From the NCBI GenBank assembly GCA_959020415.1, contig CAUERX010000005.1, positions 1-56,260 on the forward strand: a stretch of 56,260 bases of DNA. The letters are read 5' to 3'. Position numbers and translations under genes: made by a program. This DNA is from an uncultured bacterium (GTDB taxonomy: Bacteria; Bacillota_I; Bacilli_A; RF39; UBA660). Below, piece after piece: positions 1 to 8,047 of the stretch. How positions within the stretch are numbered: position 1 is the stretch's first letter; every line of letters starts with the position of its first letter. The notes under the pieces are model-generated. The model made no database searches. It was not told the origin of the DNA and worked only from the letters and a program-made list of their open reading frames with translations.

Positions 1-669
1 GCTAATGCAGCTGGAGGAAATAGTTGTTCAAAGACATTTAAACGTGATGCAACTGGGCCAACATGTTCATTAAAATCCTCTGGTGACTTAGGCGATAATG
101 GTTGGTATAGAAGTAACGTTGATATAAAATTTAATGATAAAAATGATTCAATGAGTGGTGTTACTAGTTTTGGCTTGACGACTAGTAGTTCAGAAAATTA
201 TAATAGCAGTACTTTAGCAACTCAATCTTCTGATACATCGGGAACGACTTATTATGGTTATGTAAAAGATGCTGCGGGTAATACTGGTAAATGTTCAACT
301 AATATAAAAAGAGATGTTACCCCTCCTTGGGATTTAAATAATACTTATTATGCTTATTATGAACCTTGGGGTAGTTATTCTCATACTACAGTTACTGATT
401 TTGGTGAAAATTTTGAAATGGCAGAATTACAATATCAATATTGTTATGAGGGAACCTCTTGTGGTAGTAATAAAAAGAAAAATTGTGATAATACTAGTAT
501 TTATGATCAACCATGGAATATTGATAATGGTTATAGTAGGTGGGGGGACCAGGCTTATTCTATTCGTTTAGGATACGGTTGTTGGGGATATAAAATTCAG
601 CTTAGAGTATGGCTCAAAGATGCTGCAGGTAATGAAACTTATCTTAAAGTATATACTGTTAGAATATAA
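1..669 (+). CDS. C-terminal part of a secreted repeat protein (5' end outside window)
   Basis: The reading frame is open from base 1 to the TAA at 667-669, so the start lies upstream of the window; the ATG at 151 is internal. The visible 222 residues hold at least two related modules, each ending in a D-A-A-G-N motif. The first two of these are followed by a Cys and a short Lys-Arg-Asp-x-Thr linker; the last is the C-terminal strand. This pattern is typical of bacterial Ig-like or fibronectin-like repeats in large exported adhesins. Cysteines recur within modules (for example YCYEGTSCG), suggesting disulfides outside the cell. No sortase signal or membrane helix follows, so anchoring, if any, must be elsewhere. 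Function beyond surface or secreted repeat protein is not known. Confidence 0.7.
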   Translation, partial: ANAAGGNSCSKTFKRDATGPTCSLKSSGDLGDNGWYRSNVDIKFNDKNDSMSGVTSFGLTTSSSENYNSSTLATQSSDTSGTTYYGYVKDAAGNTGKCSTNIKRDVTPPWDLNNTYYAYYEPWGSYSHTTVTDFGENFEMAELQYQYCYEGTSCGSNKKKNCDNTSIYDQPWNIDNGYSRWGDQAYSIRLGYGCWGYKIQLRVWLKDAAGNETYLKVYTVRI

Positions 670-684
670 ATTGTAGGAGATAGT

Positions 685-1056
685 ATGAAAAAGAAAATAT
701 TAATTTTAATCATAGTTTTTATATGTGTAGGCTGTGGTTGTACTATGGAAAAAGAAAAAAAAGACAAAATCGATAGTATTGCGAAGATAGAAGGCGGGAA
801 AATAAGTTTAGCAATTTATAAGAATTTAGAATTTAAATCGATTTATGAGGAAGAGCAAATTAATGTAAATGTTAAAAATGTTTCAGAGTCAAAATTAGTG
901 ATTAATAAAATAATAATTAAGGTTCATGATAAGTCTGGCCATGTTAATAATTATGAATTTACTTTGAATGAAACTTTGGAACATAAAGGTACAACTAATT
1001 TTACTTTCGCTTATAGAATAGAAGATATCAAAAAAATTGAATATTTATACGAATAG
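685..1056 (+). CDS. Small putative lipoprotein
   Basis: 123 residues starting with MKKKILILIIVFICVGCGC: a short basic N-region, a hydrophobic core and a Val-Gly-Cys that could serve as a weak lipobox. The mature part is charged, then becomes beta-rich (INVNVKNVSESKLVINKI), resembling the FxLYD-type extracytoplasmic domain that also appears in the protein at 4549-4956. The RBS AGGAGATAGT precedes the ATG. The gene follows the repeat-protein end by 15 bases, so the two are probably co-transcribed, and it ends just before a terminator. It is most likely tethered to the outer face of the membrane. The specific role is unknown, and lipidation is an inference from the Cys position. Confidence 0.6.
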   Translation: MKKKILILIIVFICVGCGCTMEKEKKDKIDSIAKIEGGKISLAIYKNLEFKSIYEEEQINVNVKNVSESKLVINKIIIKVHDKSGHVNNYEFTLNETLEHKGTTNFTFAYRIEDIKKIEYLYE

Positions 1057-1059
1057 AAA

Positions 1060-1100
1060 AAGAGTAATTTTAAACTTTTAGTATTAAAATTGCTCTTTTT
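1060..1100 (+). terminator. Rho-independent terminator
   Basis: A 14-bp stem (arms 1060-1073 and 1084-1097, one G-U pair) is followed by a T run. It closes the unit of the repeat protein and lipoprotein. Confidence 0.8.
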
Positions 1101-1162
1101 AATAGGTAATATAAAAGGCTAAACACTAGAGTTTATTTAAAAAATGTTATTTCATATGAATT

Positions 1163-1194
1163 AATATTAATTTTGCTAAAACAACATTAATATT
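1163..1194. repeat. 9-bp perfect inverted repeat upstream of ftsY promoter
   Basis: AATATTAAT (1163-1171) and ATTAATATT (1186-1194) are separated by 14 bases and end 13 bases before the ftsY -35 element. There is no T run, so it is not a terminator. It may be an operator or simply AT-rich chance. Confidence 0.35.
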
Positions 1195-1207
1195 TAGTAC
1201 CTTTTTC

Positions 1208-1236
1208 TTGCTTTATAAAATTAAATGGTGTAAAAT
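1208..1236 (+). promoter_or_regulatory. Sigma-A type promoter for ftsY
   Basis: TTGCTT (1208-1213), a 17-base spacer, and TAAAAT (1231-1236). The TTG that could be read as an upstream start codon is this -35 element, which supports the ATG at 1262 as the real ftsY start. Confidence 0.55.
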
Positions 1237-1261
1237 GATGATAGGTAATAAGGGTGATAAT

Positions 1262-2236
1262 ATGGGTTTATTTGATAGATTTAAAAATGTTTTTAAAAAA
1301 GAAGAAAAAGCAGAAGTTGAATTATACGATAGGGGTTTAGAAAAAACTAGAAACAATTTTTTGACTTCACTTATAAATTTAAATAGTAAACATAATAGAA
1401 TTGATGATGAATATTTCGAGGAATTAGAAGAAATTTTAATTATGGCTGATATTGGTGTTAATACAGTTATGGATATTATTGATCGATTGAAAACTAGGGT
1501 TAAAAAAGAAAATATTACAACAGCTGATGAGCTTAAAGAAATTATTGTCGACGAAATGTTTGTAATTTATGTTAATAATGATATTATTGTTAATAAAATT
1601 AATTATAGTTCAGAAGGGCCAACGGTTATTTTATTTGTTGGTGTTAATGGAGCAGGTAAAACTACGACGATTGGTAAAATAGCTCATAAACTTAAAAATG
1701 AAGGCAAAAAGGTTTTGATGGTTGCAGGTGATACATTTAGGGCTGGTGCAACGGAACAATTAGCAGAATGGGCTAAAAATATTGGTGTAGATATTGTTTG
1801 CCGAGAGAATGCTGATCCAGTTAGTGTAATGTATGATGGTGCTTTAAAGGCTAAAGAGGAAAATTATGATGTTGTTTTAATTGATACTGCTGGAAGATTA
1901 CAGAATAAAGTTAATTTAATGAAGGAATTAGAAAAAATAAATAAAGTTATTGGTAAATTAATTCCTGAGGCCCCACACGAAACTTTATTAGTGGTTGATG
2001 CGACAACTGGACAAAATGGAATAAGTCAAGCCAAAAGCTTTCAAGAAATAACTGATATTACAGGAATTGTTCTTTCTAAATTAGATGGAACAGCTAAAGG
2101 CGGAATTGTTTTAGCAATCAAAGATAGTACAGGAATTCCAGTTAAATTTGTTGGTTTAGGCGAAGGCAAAGAAGATTTAAAAGTTTTCGATATTGAAAAA
2201 TATATATATGGTTTATTCAAAGGAATGGAGGAGTAA
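1262..2236 (+). CDS. ftsY: Signal recognition particle receptor FtsY
   Basis: 324 residues. FtsY is the membrane-associated SRP receptor GTPase that docks Ffh-ribosome complexes for co-translational insertion. Visible motifs include the P-loop GVNGAGKTTT near residue 127, DTFRAGATEQL (I box), DTAGR near 208 and SKLDGTAKGG near 271. A short charged N-domain starts MGLFDRFKNVFKK, an amphipathic membrane-targeting helix. The ATG at 1262 follows AGGGTGATA at good spacing; an in-frame TTG at 1208 sits in the promoter -35. The next two genes follow almost without gap. The usual partner ffh is not in the window. Confidence 0.97.
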   Translation: MGLFDRFKNVFKKEEKAEVELYDRGLEKTRNNFLTSLINLNSKHNRIDDEYFEELEEILIMADIGVNTVMDIIDRLKTRVKKENITTADELKEIIVDEMFVIYVNNDIIVNKINYSSEGPTVILFVGVNGAGKTTTIGKIAHKLKNEGKKVLMVAGDTFRAGATEQLAEWAKNIGVDIVCRENADPVSVMYDGALKAKEENYDVVLIDTAGRLQNKVNLMKELEKINKVIGKLIPEAPHETLLVVDATTGQNGISQAKSFQEITDITGIVLSKLDGTAKGGIVLAIKDSTGIPVKFVGLGEGKEDLKVFDIEKYIYGLFKGMEE

Positions 2237-2238
2237 AG

Positions 2239-2496
2239 ATGAAAAGTAGTAATGGAAAAATGGATATTGGACTTATGTTCCAATTTGGATTGTTAATTGT
2301 TTTAATTGTTTTGGTAATTTTATCATTCTTTTGGAAAACATTTTTACCAATCGCTGATATTGTAGCTGGTTTAACATTTATGACTATAGCTTATAATAAG
2401 CGTGATTATTATGATAAAAAGTATATGATTTTCTTTTTTATAGCATTCGGTGTTCTTTTTATTGGACTTGGAGTTTTCAATTTAATAAATGGATAA
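2239..2496 (+). CDS. Small three-helix membrane protein
   Basis: 85 residues, dominated by hydrophobic segments at about 12-32, 37-50 and 61-82, separated by the charged loop YNKRDYYDKKY. It starts 2 bases after the ftsY stop (RBS GGAGGAGTAAAG) and overlaps ylxM by 8 bases, so it is translated as part of the ftsY operon. I do not recognise a family. Position between two SRP-related genes suggests a membrane biogenesis link, but that rests on context only. Confidence 0.7.
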   Translation: MKSSNGKMDIGLMFQFGLLIVLIVLVILSFFWKTFLPIADIVAGLTFMTIAYNKRDYYDKKYMIFFFIAFGVLFIGLGVFNLING

Positions 2497-2779
2497 TCGA
2501 ATTTATTTAATAAATCTTTATGATTATTATGGAGATTTATTAACGTTAAAGCAACAAGCTTATTTTGAAGATTATTATTTTGATAATTTAACGTTATCAG
2601 AGATTAGTGAAAACAACAAAATTAGTCGCAATGCTGTTCATAAACAGTTAAAAGAAGTTGCTATAAAATTAGAAACATACGAAGAAAAATTAAAGTTATA
2701 TCAAAAGGCGTTAGAAATAAAAAAGATAATTAAAAATTTAGACAATGAAATAAAAGAAAAAATAGAAGAATTAATATAG
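2489..2779 (+). CDS. ylxM: YlxM/p13-like DNA-binding protein, SRP-associated
   Basis: 96 residues, the usual size of the UPF0122/YlxM family, which stimulates SRP GTPase assembly and normally lies beside ffh and ftsY. The helix-turn-helix region LTLSEISENNKISRNAVHKQ resembles a sigma-70 region 4 HTH, and the C-terminus is a lysine-rich coiled coil. The start codon lies inside the end of the preceding gene (8-base overlap). Family assignment rests on size, HTH pattern and context with ftsY. Confidence 0.85.
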   Translation: MDNRIYLINLYDYYGDLLTLKQQAYFEDYYFDNLTLSEISENNKISRNAVHKQLKEVAIKLETYEEKLKLYQKALEIKKIIKNLDNEIKEKIEELI

Positions 2780-2788
2780 GAGGCAAAT

Positions 2789-4540
2789 ATGTTTGGGAAA
2801 ATAGTTTACATTAGTGATAATGAAGCTCATGTTCAAAGATTACAAGATGGTTCAATGTCAACAAATATAATGAATATGCATGTTATTTTTGAAGATGAGA
2901 AGAAAAAAATATTAGGTGAAGTTGAAGATATCAGTGATGGTATTATTAAAATAAGATTTTTAGGAGAGATTGTTAATAATCGTTTTGTTGGAGGAGTTAT
3001 TCGTAAACCAACATTTAATGCTAATCTTCGTTTGATTAATCGTGATGAAGTGGCAATGTTAGTTGGGGAAGATAATGATTCATCATTTATTTTAGGGGTA
3101 AGTCCTTTATATGATGATTATCCAATTAGAGTTGATATTAATGATTTATTTAGTAGCCATATGGCAATTTTTGGTAACAGTGGTAGTGGTAAATCATGTG
3201 GGGTAGCTCGTATTTTGCAAAATGTATTTTCTAATCCAAAGTTATTACCGTTTAAATCAAATTTCTTTATTTTTGATGCATATGGAGAATATCATAATGC
3301 ATTAAGGGATGTTAGTAGGATTAATCCCAATTTGAACTTTAAATTTTATACGACCAATGTTAATCAAACAGATGGTCAGATTTTAAATTTACCAGTTTGG
3401 TTATTAGATATTGATGACATGGCTTTATTGTTAAGGTCAGAAACGCATTCACAGCTTACAATTATTGAACGTATGCTTAAATTGGCTAATATCTTCGCAC
3501 TAGAGGATGATACAGCTATTCGTTATAAAAATCATTTGATTGCCAAAGCGATTATGAGTATTTTATATACAAATCAGACTGCAAGTAGTAAGCGAAATGA
3601 TGTTTTTCAAATTTTGGCTACTTGTTCAACTGATGAATTTAATTTAGAAGCACCAGTTCAAGGTATTGGTTATACGCGTAAATTTAGGGAATGTTTTACA
3701 ATTGATACAGCCGGACAATTTCCAGAAAGTATATTAATGACTGAATATGTAACTAATCATATTGATGAATCTTTAGATAAATATGAGCCAACTGAAATAA
3801 AATATTATACTTTAGAAGATTTGGAAAAAGCTTTAGATTTTACTTTAATTAGTGAAGGATTATTACATAATGATGAAACTTATAGTGATGCAATCACTTT
3901 AAAAGTTCGTCTTCATTCTTTAACTATTTCTGAAAATTCAAGATATTTACGTTATCCAAGTTTTATTACAATGGAAAATTATATTGCAACATTAGTATCA
4001 GTGAATGGTAAAAAAGCACAAATTATTAACTTTAATTTAGAAGATGTTGATGATTGGTTTGCTAAAGTAGTAGTTAAAATATATTCAAAGATGTTATTTA
4101 ATTTTACGAAGCGTTTAAAACAAAGGGCATCTATTCCATTTCATATTTTTGTTGAAGAAGCACATAGATATGTTCAAAATGATGGGGATGTGGAATTAAT
4201 AGGATACAACATTTTTGAGCGTGTGGCTAAAGAGGGAAGAAAATATGGAATCATTTTGAATTTGATTTCCCAAAGACCAGTAGAAATTTCAGAGACTGTT
4301 ATATCACAATGTGCGAATTTCTTAATTTTTAAACTAAACCATCCAAGGGATGTTGAGTATATTACGAAGATGTTACCGAATATTAGTGCTGAAATTGTTG
4401 AAAAGCAAAAGTCGTTGCAGCCGGGAACTTGTATGGCCTTTGGTCAAGCATTTAAGGTTCCAATGATTGTTAGAATGCAAATGCCAAATCCTGCACCATC
4501 AAGTAGTAGTTGTGATGTTGTTGAAAGATGGAAAGTTTAA
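2789..4540 (+). CDS. HerA-type (DUF87) hexameric ATPase/translocase
   Basis: 583 residues. The N-terminus is a beta-rich HAS-barrel-like domain (MFGKIVYISDNEAHVQ). It is followed by an FtsK/HerA ATPase core with Walker A FGNSGSGKS near residues 126-134, an acidic Walker B segment FHIFVEEAHRYVQ near 451-463, and a downstream ISQRP segment (sensor or arginine-finger region). Known HerA proteins pair with the NurA nuclease in DNA end processing or anti-phage defence, but no nuclease gene is adjacent here. RBS AGGAGGCAAAT is excellent. It follows ylxM by 9 bases and is probably in the ftsY operon. Role on DNA is inferred from the family only. Confidence 0.85.
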   Translation: MFGKIVYISDNEAHVQRLQDGSMSTNIMNMHVIFEDEKKKILGEVEDISDGIIKIRFLGEIVNNRFVGGVIRKPTFNANLRLINRDEVAMLVGEDNDSSFILGVSPLYDDYPIRVDINDLFSSHMAIFGNSGSGKSCGVARILQNVFSNPKLLPFKSNFFIFDAYGEYHNALRDVSRINPNLNFKFYTTNVNQTDGQILNLPVWLLDIDDMALLLRSETHSQLTIIERMLKLANIFALEDDTAIRYKNHLIAKAIMSILYTNQTASSKRNDVFQILATCSTDEFNLEAPVQGIGYTRKFRECFTIDTAGQFPESILMTEYVTNHIDESLDKYEPTEIKYYTLEDLEKALDFTLISEGLLHNDETYSDAITLKVRLHSLTISENSRYLRYPSFITMENYIATLVSVNGKKAQIINFNLEDVDDWFAKVVVKIYSKMLFNFTKRLKQRASIPFHIFVEEAHRYVQNDGDVELIGYNIFERVAKEGRKYGIILNLISQRPVEISETVISQCANFLIFKLNHPRDVEYITKMLPNISAEIVEKQKSLQPGTCMAFGQAFKVPMIVRMQMPNPAPSSSSCDVVERWKV

Positions 4541-4548
4541 GATAGCAA

Positions 4549-4956
4549 ATGAATAAGAAATTAATAGTATTTATTCTTTTGGCGGTTACTGTTTTAGCGC
4601 TTTCGTGGTTTGTTTTTACAGAAAAGACACCAGAGAAGGAAGTAAAAGAGGTTAAAACTGTTCGTAAGGATATATTAGAAGACCAAGTGGTTGATGAAAA
4701 AGTGGTAATTACAAATATTAATTTAGATACGCGAAAGGAAAGATCAACATTTAGTGCGAAAGTGCGAAACTTGACTAGTGATATTTTGGAATATCAGTCA
4801 CTTAAGATTACAGTTAAGAATGGCACTAAAACAATTGCTGTTTTGTTAGGTTATTTTGGGGGACAACTAGAGCCTGAACAAACAGTAAGTGTTACGGCCG
4901 AGACTAACATTGATTTATCTAAAGCGTCATCCCTAGAATTTTCTTTATCAGGTTAA
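4549..4956 (+). CDS. Membrane-anchored FxLYD-like domain protein
   Basis: 135 residues. One N-terminal transmembrane or signal-anchor helix (LIVFILLAVTVLALSWFVF) is followed by a charged stalk and then a beta-sandwich-like domain with pattern FSAKVRNLTSD...YQSLKITVKN, similar to FxLYD domains and to the lipoprotein at 685-1056. It starts 9 bases after the HerA-type gene. RBS is weak (AAGATAGCAA). The domain probably sits outside the membrane. Biological role unknown. Confidence 0.65.
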   Translation: MNKKLIVFILLAVTVLALSWFVFTEKTPEKEVKEVKTVRKDILEDQVVDEKVVITNINLDTRKERSTFSAKVRNLTSDILEYQSLKITVKNGTKTIAVLLGYFGGQLEPEQTVSVTAETNIDLSKASSLEFSLSG

Positions 4957-4994
4957 TATTGTTTTTATAAATATAGTAGAGGAAGGTGAGATGT

Positions 4995-6518
4995 ATGTTT
5001 TGCAGTAGATGTGGAACAGCAAATGCTGGTGATGCTAAATTTTGTATTCATTGTGGGGCACCATTGAATGAAGTAGCAGCTAGTAATGCAAATCAAACAG
5101 GAGATCAGGCTCCAGAAACGTTAGAAGTACCTACTAATTATTCTAATCCGAATTCAGGGGTAATTAGTAATATGATTAATCCAGGAGGGGTTAGAAAAGC
5201 TTTAAAAGCTGATGCTAAAGCAAGACCTAAAACACCACTTGTATTAGCGACTCTTGTTTATCTTATAATTTGTGGAGCGATAGGAGCAATTATTGCATCG
5301 GTAAGTGGAGTTGATTATTTTGCTTATACAGGTGAATTCGCGATGCCAATTTGGGCTAGTTCAGTAGAAAGTATTTTATTTACATTGGTTGGTGCTGTAT
5401 TTGGTTATGGAATTTTATCTGTAGCTTTTGATGTCGTGAGAGGTAAACCAATTAATTTTGGTGATGTTTTTATAAGACCATTTAAAAACATGAAAAATCT
5501 GGGCTATTATTTATTAGTAATGGTATTAGTTTATGTTATTGGTTTTGTAGTTGGTTTTTTAGCAACAATAATTCCATTTTTAGGATTTTTCCTAATGATT
5601 GGACTGTTTGTGGCAGTTATTTATTATGGACCAGCAATTGATATTTTCTTATGCGTTTTAGTTGATGAAAATACACCAAAGGAAACTTTTACTTTATCTT
5701 TTAAACGAGCTTTAGATATTATTAAAGGTCATAGAGTTGAGTATTATGGAACTAATTTAAGTTTCTTTGGTTGGTGGTTACTTTCAATTTTAACTTTTGG
5801 TATTTTATTAATATGGATTCTTCCATATATGAGAATGACTGTAGCCAATATGTATAGAAGGTGGACTAAAGATGTTGATTTTAATGTTCAACAAACTGGT
5901 TTAAGTAATGGAGCAGTGATAGGTCTTTCCGTAGGTGGCTGCGGTGGTTGTTTTGCTGTATTTATAATTTTCTTCATAGGAATTATCGCAACGGTTTTAG
6001 TGTCATTAGGATATAATATAGATGCTATTGATAAATTAGAAAACTATGATAATAATCATTCAACAGTAGAAAAATCAACTAAAAATACTGGAACATCAAA
6101 GGTAACTATGGGTTCTGGTAGCAATATAGTGACTTTCAAGGTTCCTAGTGGATTTGATAGACCTTATGACGGTAATGATAGTGATTATAGTAGTTTTCAT
6201 ATGAATGATGGGTATGATTCAATTAAATATTCACATAGAAATATGGATGCAGATAAAGTGTATGGCTATGAAATGGAAACAATTACTAAGTATCGCTATG
6301 CTGATTATCAATATGTTGATAATGAATTTACAACAACAATAAATAATAAAACAATGAAGGTTCATACAACGAAAGTAACAACTGCTTATGATACTACTTA
6401 TACTGAGGTTTATACTGTGTATCCAGTTAATAGTAGTAATTCAATTGAAATAGAAATTCAGGCATATGATAAAGATATAACTGCTGACAATATTAAAAAT
6501 TATATTATTGTAAAATAA
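4995..6518 (+). CDS. Zinc-ribbon multi-pass membrane protein with exported C-terminal domain
   Basis: 507 residues. Cys3-x2-Cys6 and Cys17-x2-Cys20 form a zinc ribbon at the N-terminus. A flexible linker follows, then about six hydrophobic segments between roughly residues 80 and 340, and a C-terminal domain of about 150 residues rich in Tyr, Asp and Thr, likely outside the cell. I chose the ATG at 4995, 6 bases after AGGAAGGTG; a GTG at 4986 in frame overlaps that RBS. Zinc-ribbon-plus-membrane proteins are common in Firmicutes and usually unassigned. It ends in a strong terminator. Confidence 0.7.
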   Translation: MFCSRCGTANAGDAKFCIHCGAPLNEVAASNANQTGDQAPETLEVPTNYSNPNSGVISNMINPGGVRKALKADAKARPKTPLVLATLVYLIICGAIGAIIASVSGVDYFAYTGEFAMPIWASSVESILFTLVGAVFGYGILSVAFDVVRGKPINFGDVFIRPFKNMKNLGYYLLVMVLVYVIGFVVGFLATIIPFLGFFLMIGLFVAVIYYGPAIDIFLCVLVDENTPKETFTLSFKRALDIIKGHRVEYYGTNLSFFGWWLLSILTFGILLIWILPYMRMTVANMYRRWTKDVDFNVQQTGLSNGAVIGLSVGGCGGCFAVFIIFFIGIIATVLVSLGYNIDAIDKLENYDNNHSTVEKSTKNTGTSKVTMGSGSNIVTFKVPSGFDRPYDGNDSDYSSFHMNDGYDSIKYSHRNMDADKVYGYEMETITKYRYADYQYVDNEFTTTINNKTMKVHTTKVTTAYDTTYTEVYTVYPVNSSNSIEIEIQAYDKDITADNIKNYIIVK

Positions 6519-6543
6519 AAATCGGAAATTAATCCGATTTTTT
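6511..6543. repeat. 33-nt direct repeat, copy 1, carrying a terminator hairpin
   Basis: Identical in all 33 positions to 8015-8047. It includes the stop codon of the upstream gene and the hairpin AAATCGGA...TCCGATTT followed by a T run. Acts as terminator for the zinc-ribbon gene. Confidence 0.85.
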
Positions 6544-6575
6544 TGTCTATTTGATGTAAACTGATTTTCGAAAAC

Positions 6576-6604
6576 TTGTTTAAAACGGGGATATTGGATA
6601 TAAT
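6576..6604 (+). promoter_or_regulatory. Sigma-A type promoter
   Basis: TTGTTT, 17-base spacer, TATAAT (6599-6604); about 60 bases upstream of the exported protein gene. Confidence 0.6.
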
Positions 6605-6663
6605 GAATACAAGGTAAAAAATAGGGAATAATAAACTTAGCTAGTATAAGTAGGAGAGATAAA

Positions 6664-8022
6664 ATGAGTAAAAGTAAAAAAAGAAATATAATAATAGGAA
6701 GTTTGTGTGCAGTAATCCTATTAATGAGCGTAGGGTATGCCGCATTTCAAACAATACTTAATATAGAAGGCACAAGTAATATAACATCATCATGGGATAT
6801 AAAGATTACTAACGTAACAAGTAAAAATATAAAAGGAACAGCTTCAAATAATGGGGATCCAGTATGGGAAAATCTATCAGCTACTTTTAAAACAAACTTA
6901 CAAGCTCCAGGTGATAGTATAGAGTATGATATCACAGTAACTAATAATGGAAACTTGAATGCAAAATTAGATAAATACAAATTAACTGATGCCAATAATG
7001 AAGCAATAAAATTTACGCAAACAGGATTAGCAAATGGGGAAGTATTAACTGCCGGAAGTACCAAAACATTTACGGTAAAAGTAGAATACTTAAGTATAGT
7101 AAGTGAACAACCCTCAAAAGTAACAAGTTCATTAACAATCACACTAGATTACTCACAAGCGGAGAATGGATATACACCAGGTGAGCAAGTAGCATCAGAA
7201 CAATTAACATCAAACATAGTAACATCAGGAGATGGTTTATATGAAGACACATATGAGCCAGGAAGATATGTATATAAAGGCGCTAATCCAAACAACTACA
7301 TAACATTTAATAATGAAGAGTGGCGAATAATATCAGTAGAAGCAGATGGCACTTTAAAAATTGTTAGAATGGCTAATTTAGGTAGCAGACCATATGATGT
7401 CGCAGGAAATAGAGATAATGCTAGCAATGGAGCAGGTGGAACCTATTGTTCATCATCTGCTAAAGGATGCAATGTATGGGCAAAAACAGATAATTTCATT
7501 AATGGATCTTTAAGTGGTACTGTTTTGAAAAACTCATCTTTAAATGAGTATTTAAATGCCGAGTATTACAATAGTTTAGATGATATTGCTAAGGATAAAA
7601 TTCAAAATCATGTTTTTTATTACGGACCTGTAGATTCACTTGATGACTCACAAACAATTGAGTCGACTATTGAGGCTGAAAAAAAATATAGTTGGATGGG
7701 GAATATAGGTCTTATGCAGGCCAGTGACTATGTTCGGGCTACTTTCGATCCATTATGTATTAGTATTAATAGTGGGGTGTCTGCGCCATACCATTGTGGG
7801 CAATTTAACTTTTTGACTTTAGGTGATACTCAGTGGCCGTGGCTTTTAAATGCATTTCCTTCTACTAATTATGGAATATTCACAATAAGCGAGAATGGGT
7901 TTATTCATATGGGGGTAGATGGCGCTAAGGGAGATAGAGCGGTTTGGCCATCATTATATTTAAAATCTGATATCCAATTATCAGGAAAGGGAACAGAGGC
8001 TAATCCATATTCGATAAAATAA
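6664..8022 (+). CDS. Exported protein with SipW/camelysin-type N-terminus and C-terminal domain of a repeated surface family
   Basis: 452 residues. The N-terminus has a basic start, a hydrophobic core and the GYAAFQT signature seen at the cleavage region of SipW-dependent TasA/camelysin (M73-like) proteins. A beta-sandwich of about 150 residues follows (WDIKITNV ... SLTITLDYSQ). The C-terminal half, from about residue 190, contains NYITFNNEEWRIISV and ends VWPSLYLKSDIQLSGKG...NPYSIK. The same C-terminal pattern survives as a relic at 27085-27270, and the N-terminal half resembles the protein at 38478-38981. RBS AGGAGAG is strong. Likely a surface or fibre-type protein; no sipW gene is in the window. 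Confidence 0.75.
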   Translation: MSKSKKRNIIIGSLCAVILLMSVGYAAFQTILNIEGTSNITSSWDIKITNVTSKNIKGTASNNGDPVWENLSATFKTNLQAPGDSIEYDITVTNNGNLNAKLDKYKLTDANNEAIKFTQTGLANGEVLTAGSTKTFTVKVEYLSIVSEQPSKVTSSLTITLDYSQAENGYTPGEQVASEQLTSNIVTSGDGLYEDTYEPGRYVYKGANPNNYITFNNEEWRIISVEADGTLKIVRMANLGSRPYDVAGNRDNASNGAGGTYCSSSAKGCNVWAKTDNFINGSLSGTVLKNSSLNEYLNAEYYNSLDDIAKDKIQNHVFYYGPVDSLDDSQTIESTIEAEKKYSWMGNIGLMQASDYVRATFDPLCISINSGVSAPYHCGQFNFLTLGDTQWPWLLNAFPSTNYGIFTISENGFIHMGVDGAKGDRAVWPSLYLKSDIQLSGKGTEANPYSIK

Positions 8023-8047
8023 AAATCGGAAATTAATCCGATTTTTT
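8015..8047. repeat. 33-nt direct repeat, copy 2; bidirectional terminator
   Basis: Exact copy of 6511-6543. Here the hairpin separates two convergent genes and has T runs on both strands, so it can stop transcription from either side. Confidence 0.85.

Noticed and set aside
1208..1261. Longer ftsY start at TTG 1208
   Set aside because: The TTG is the -35 element of a good promoter and there is no RBS; ATG 1262 has AGGGTGATA.
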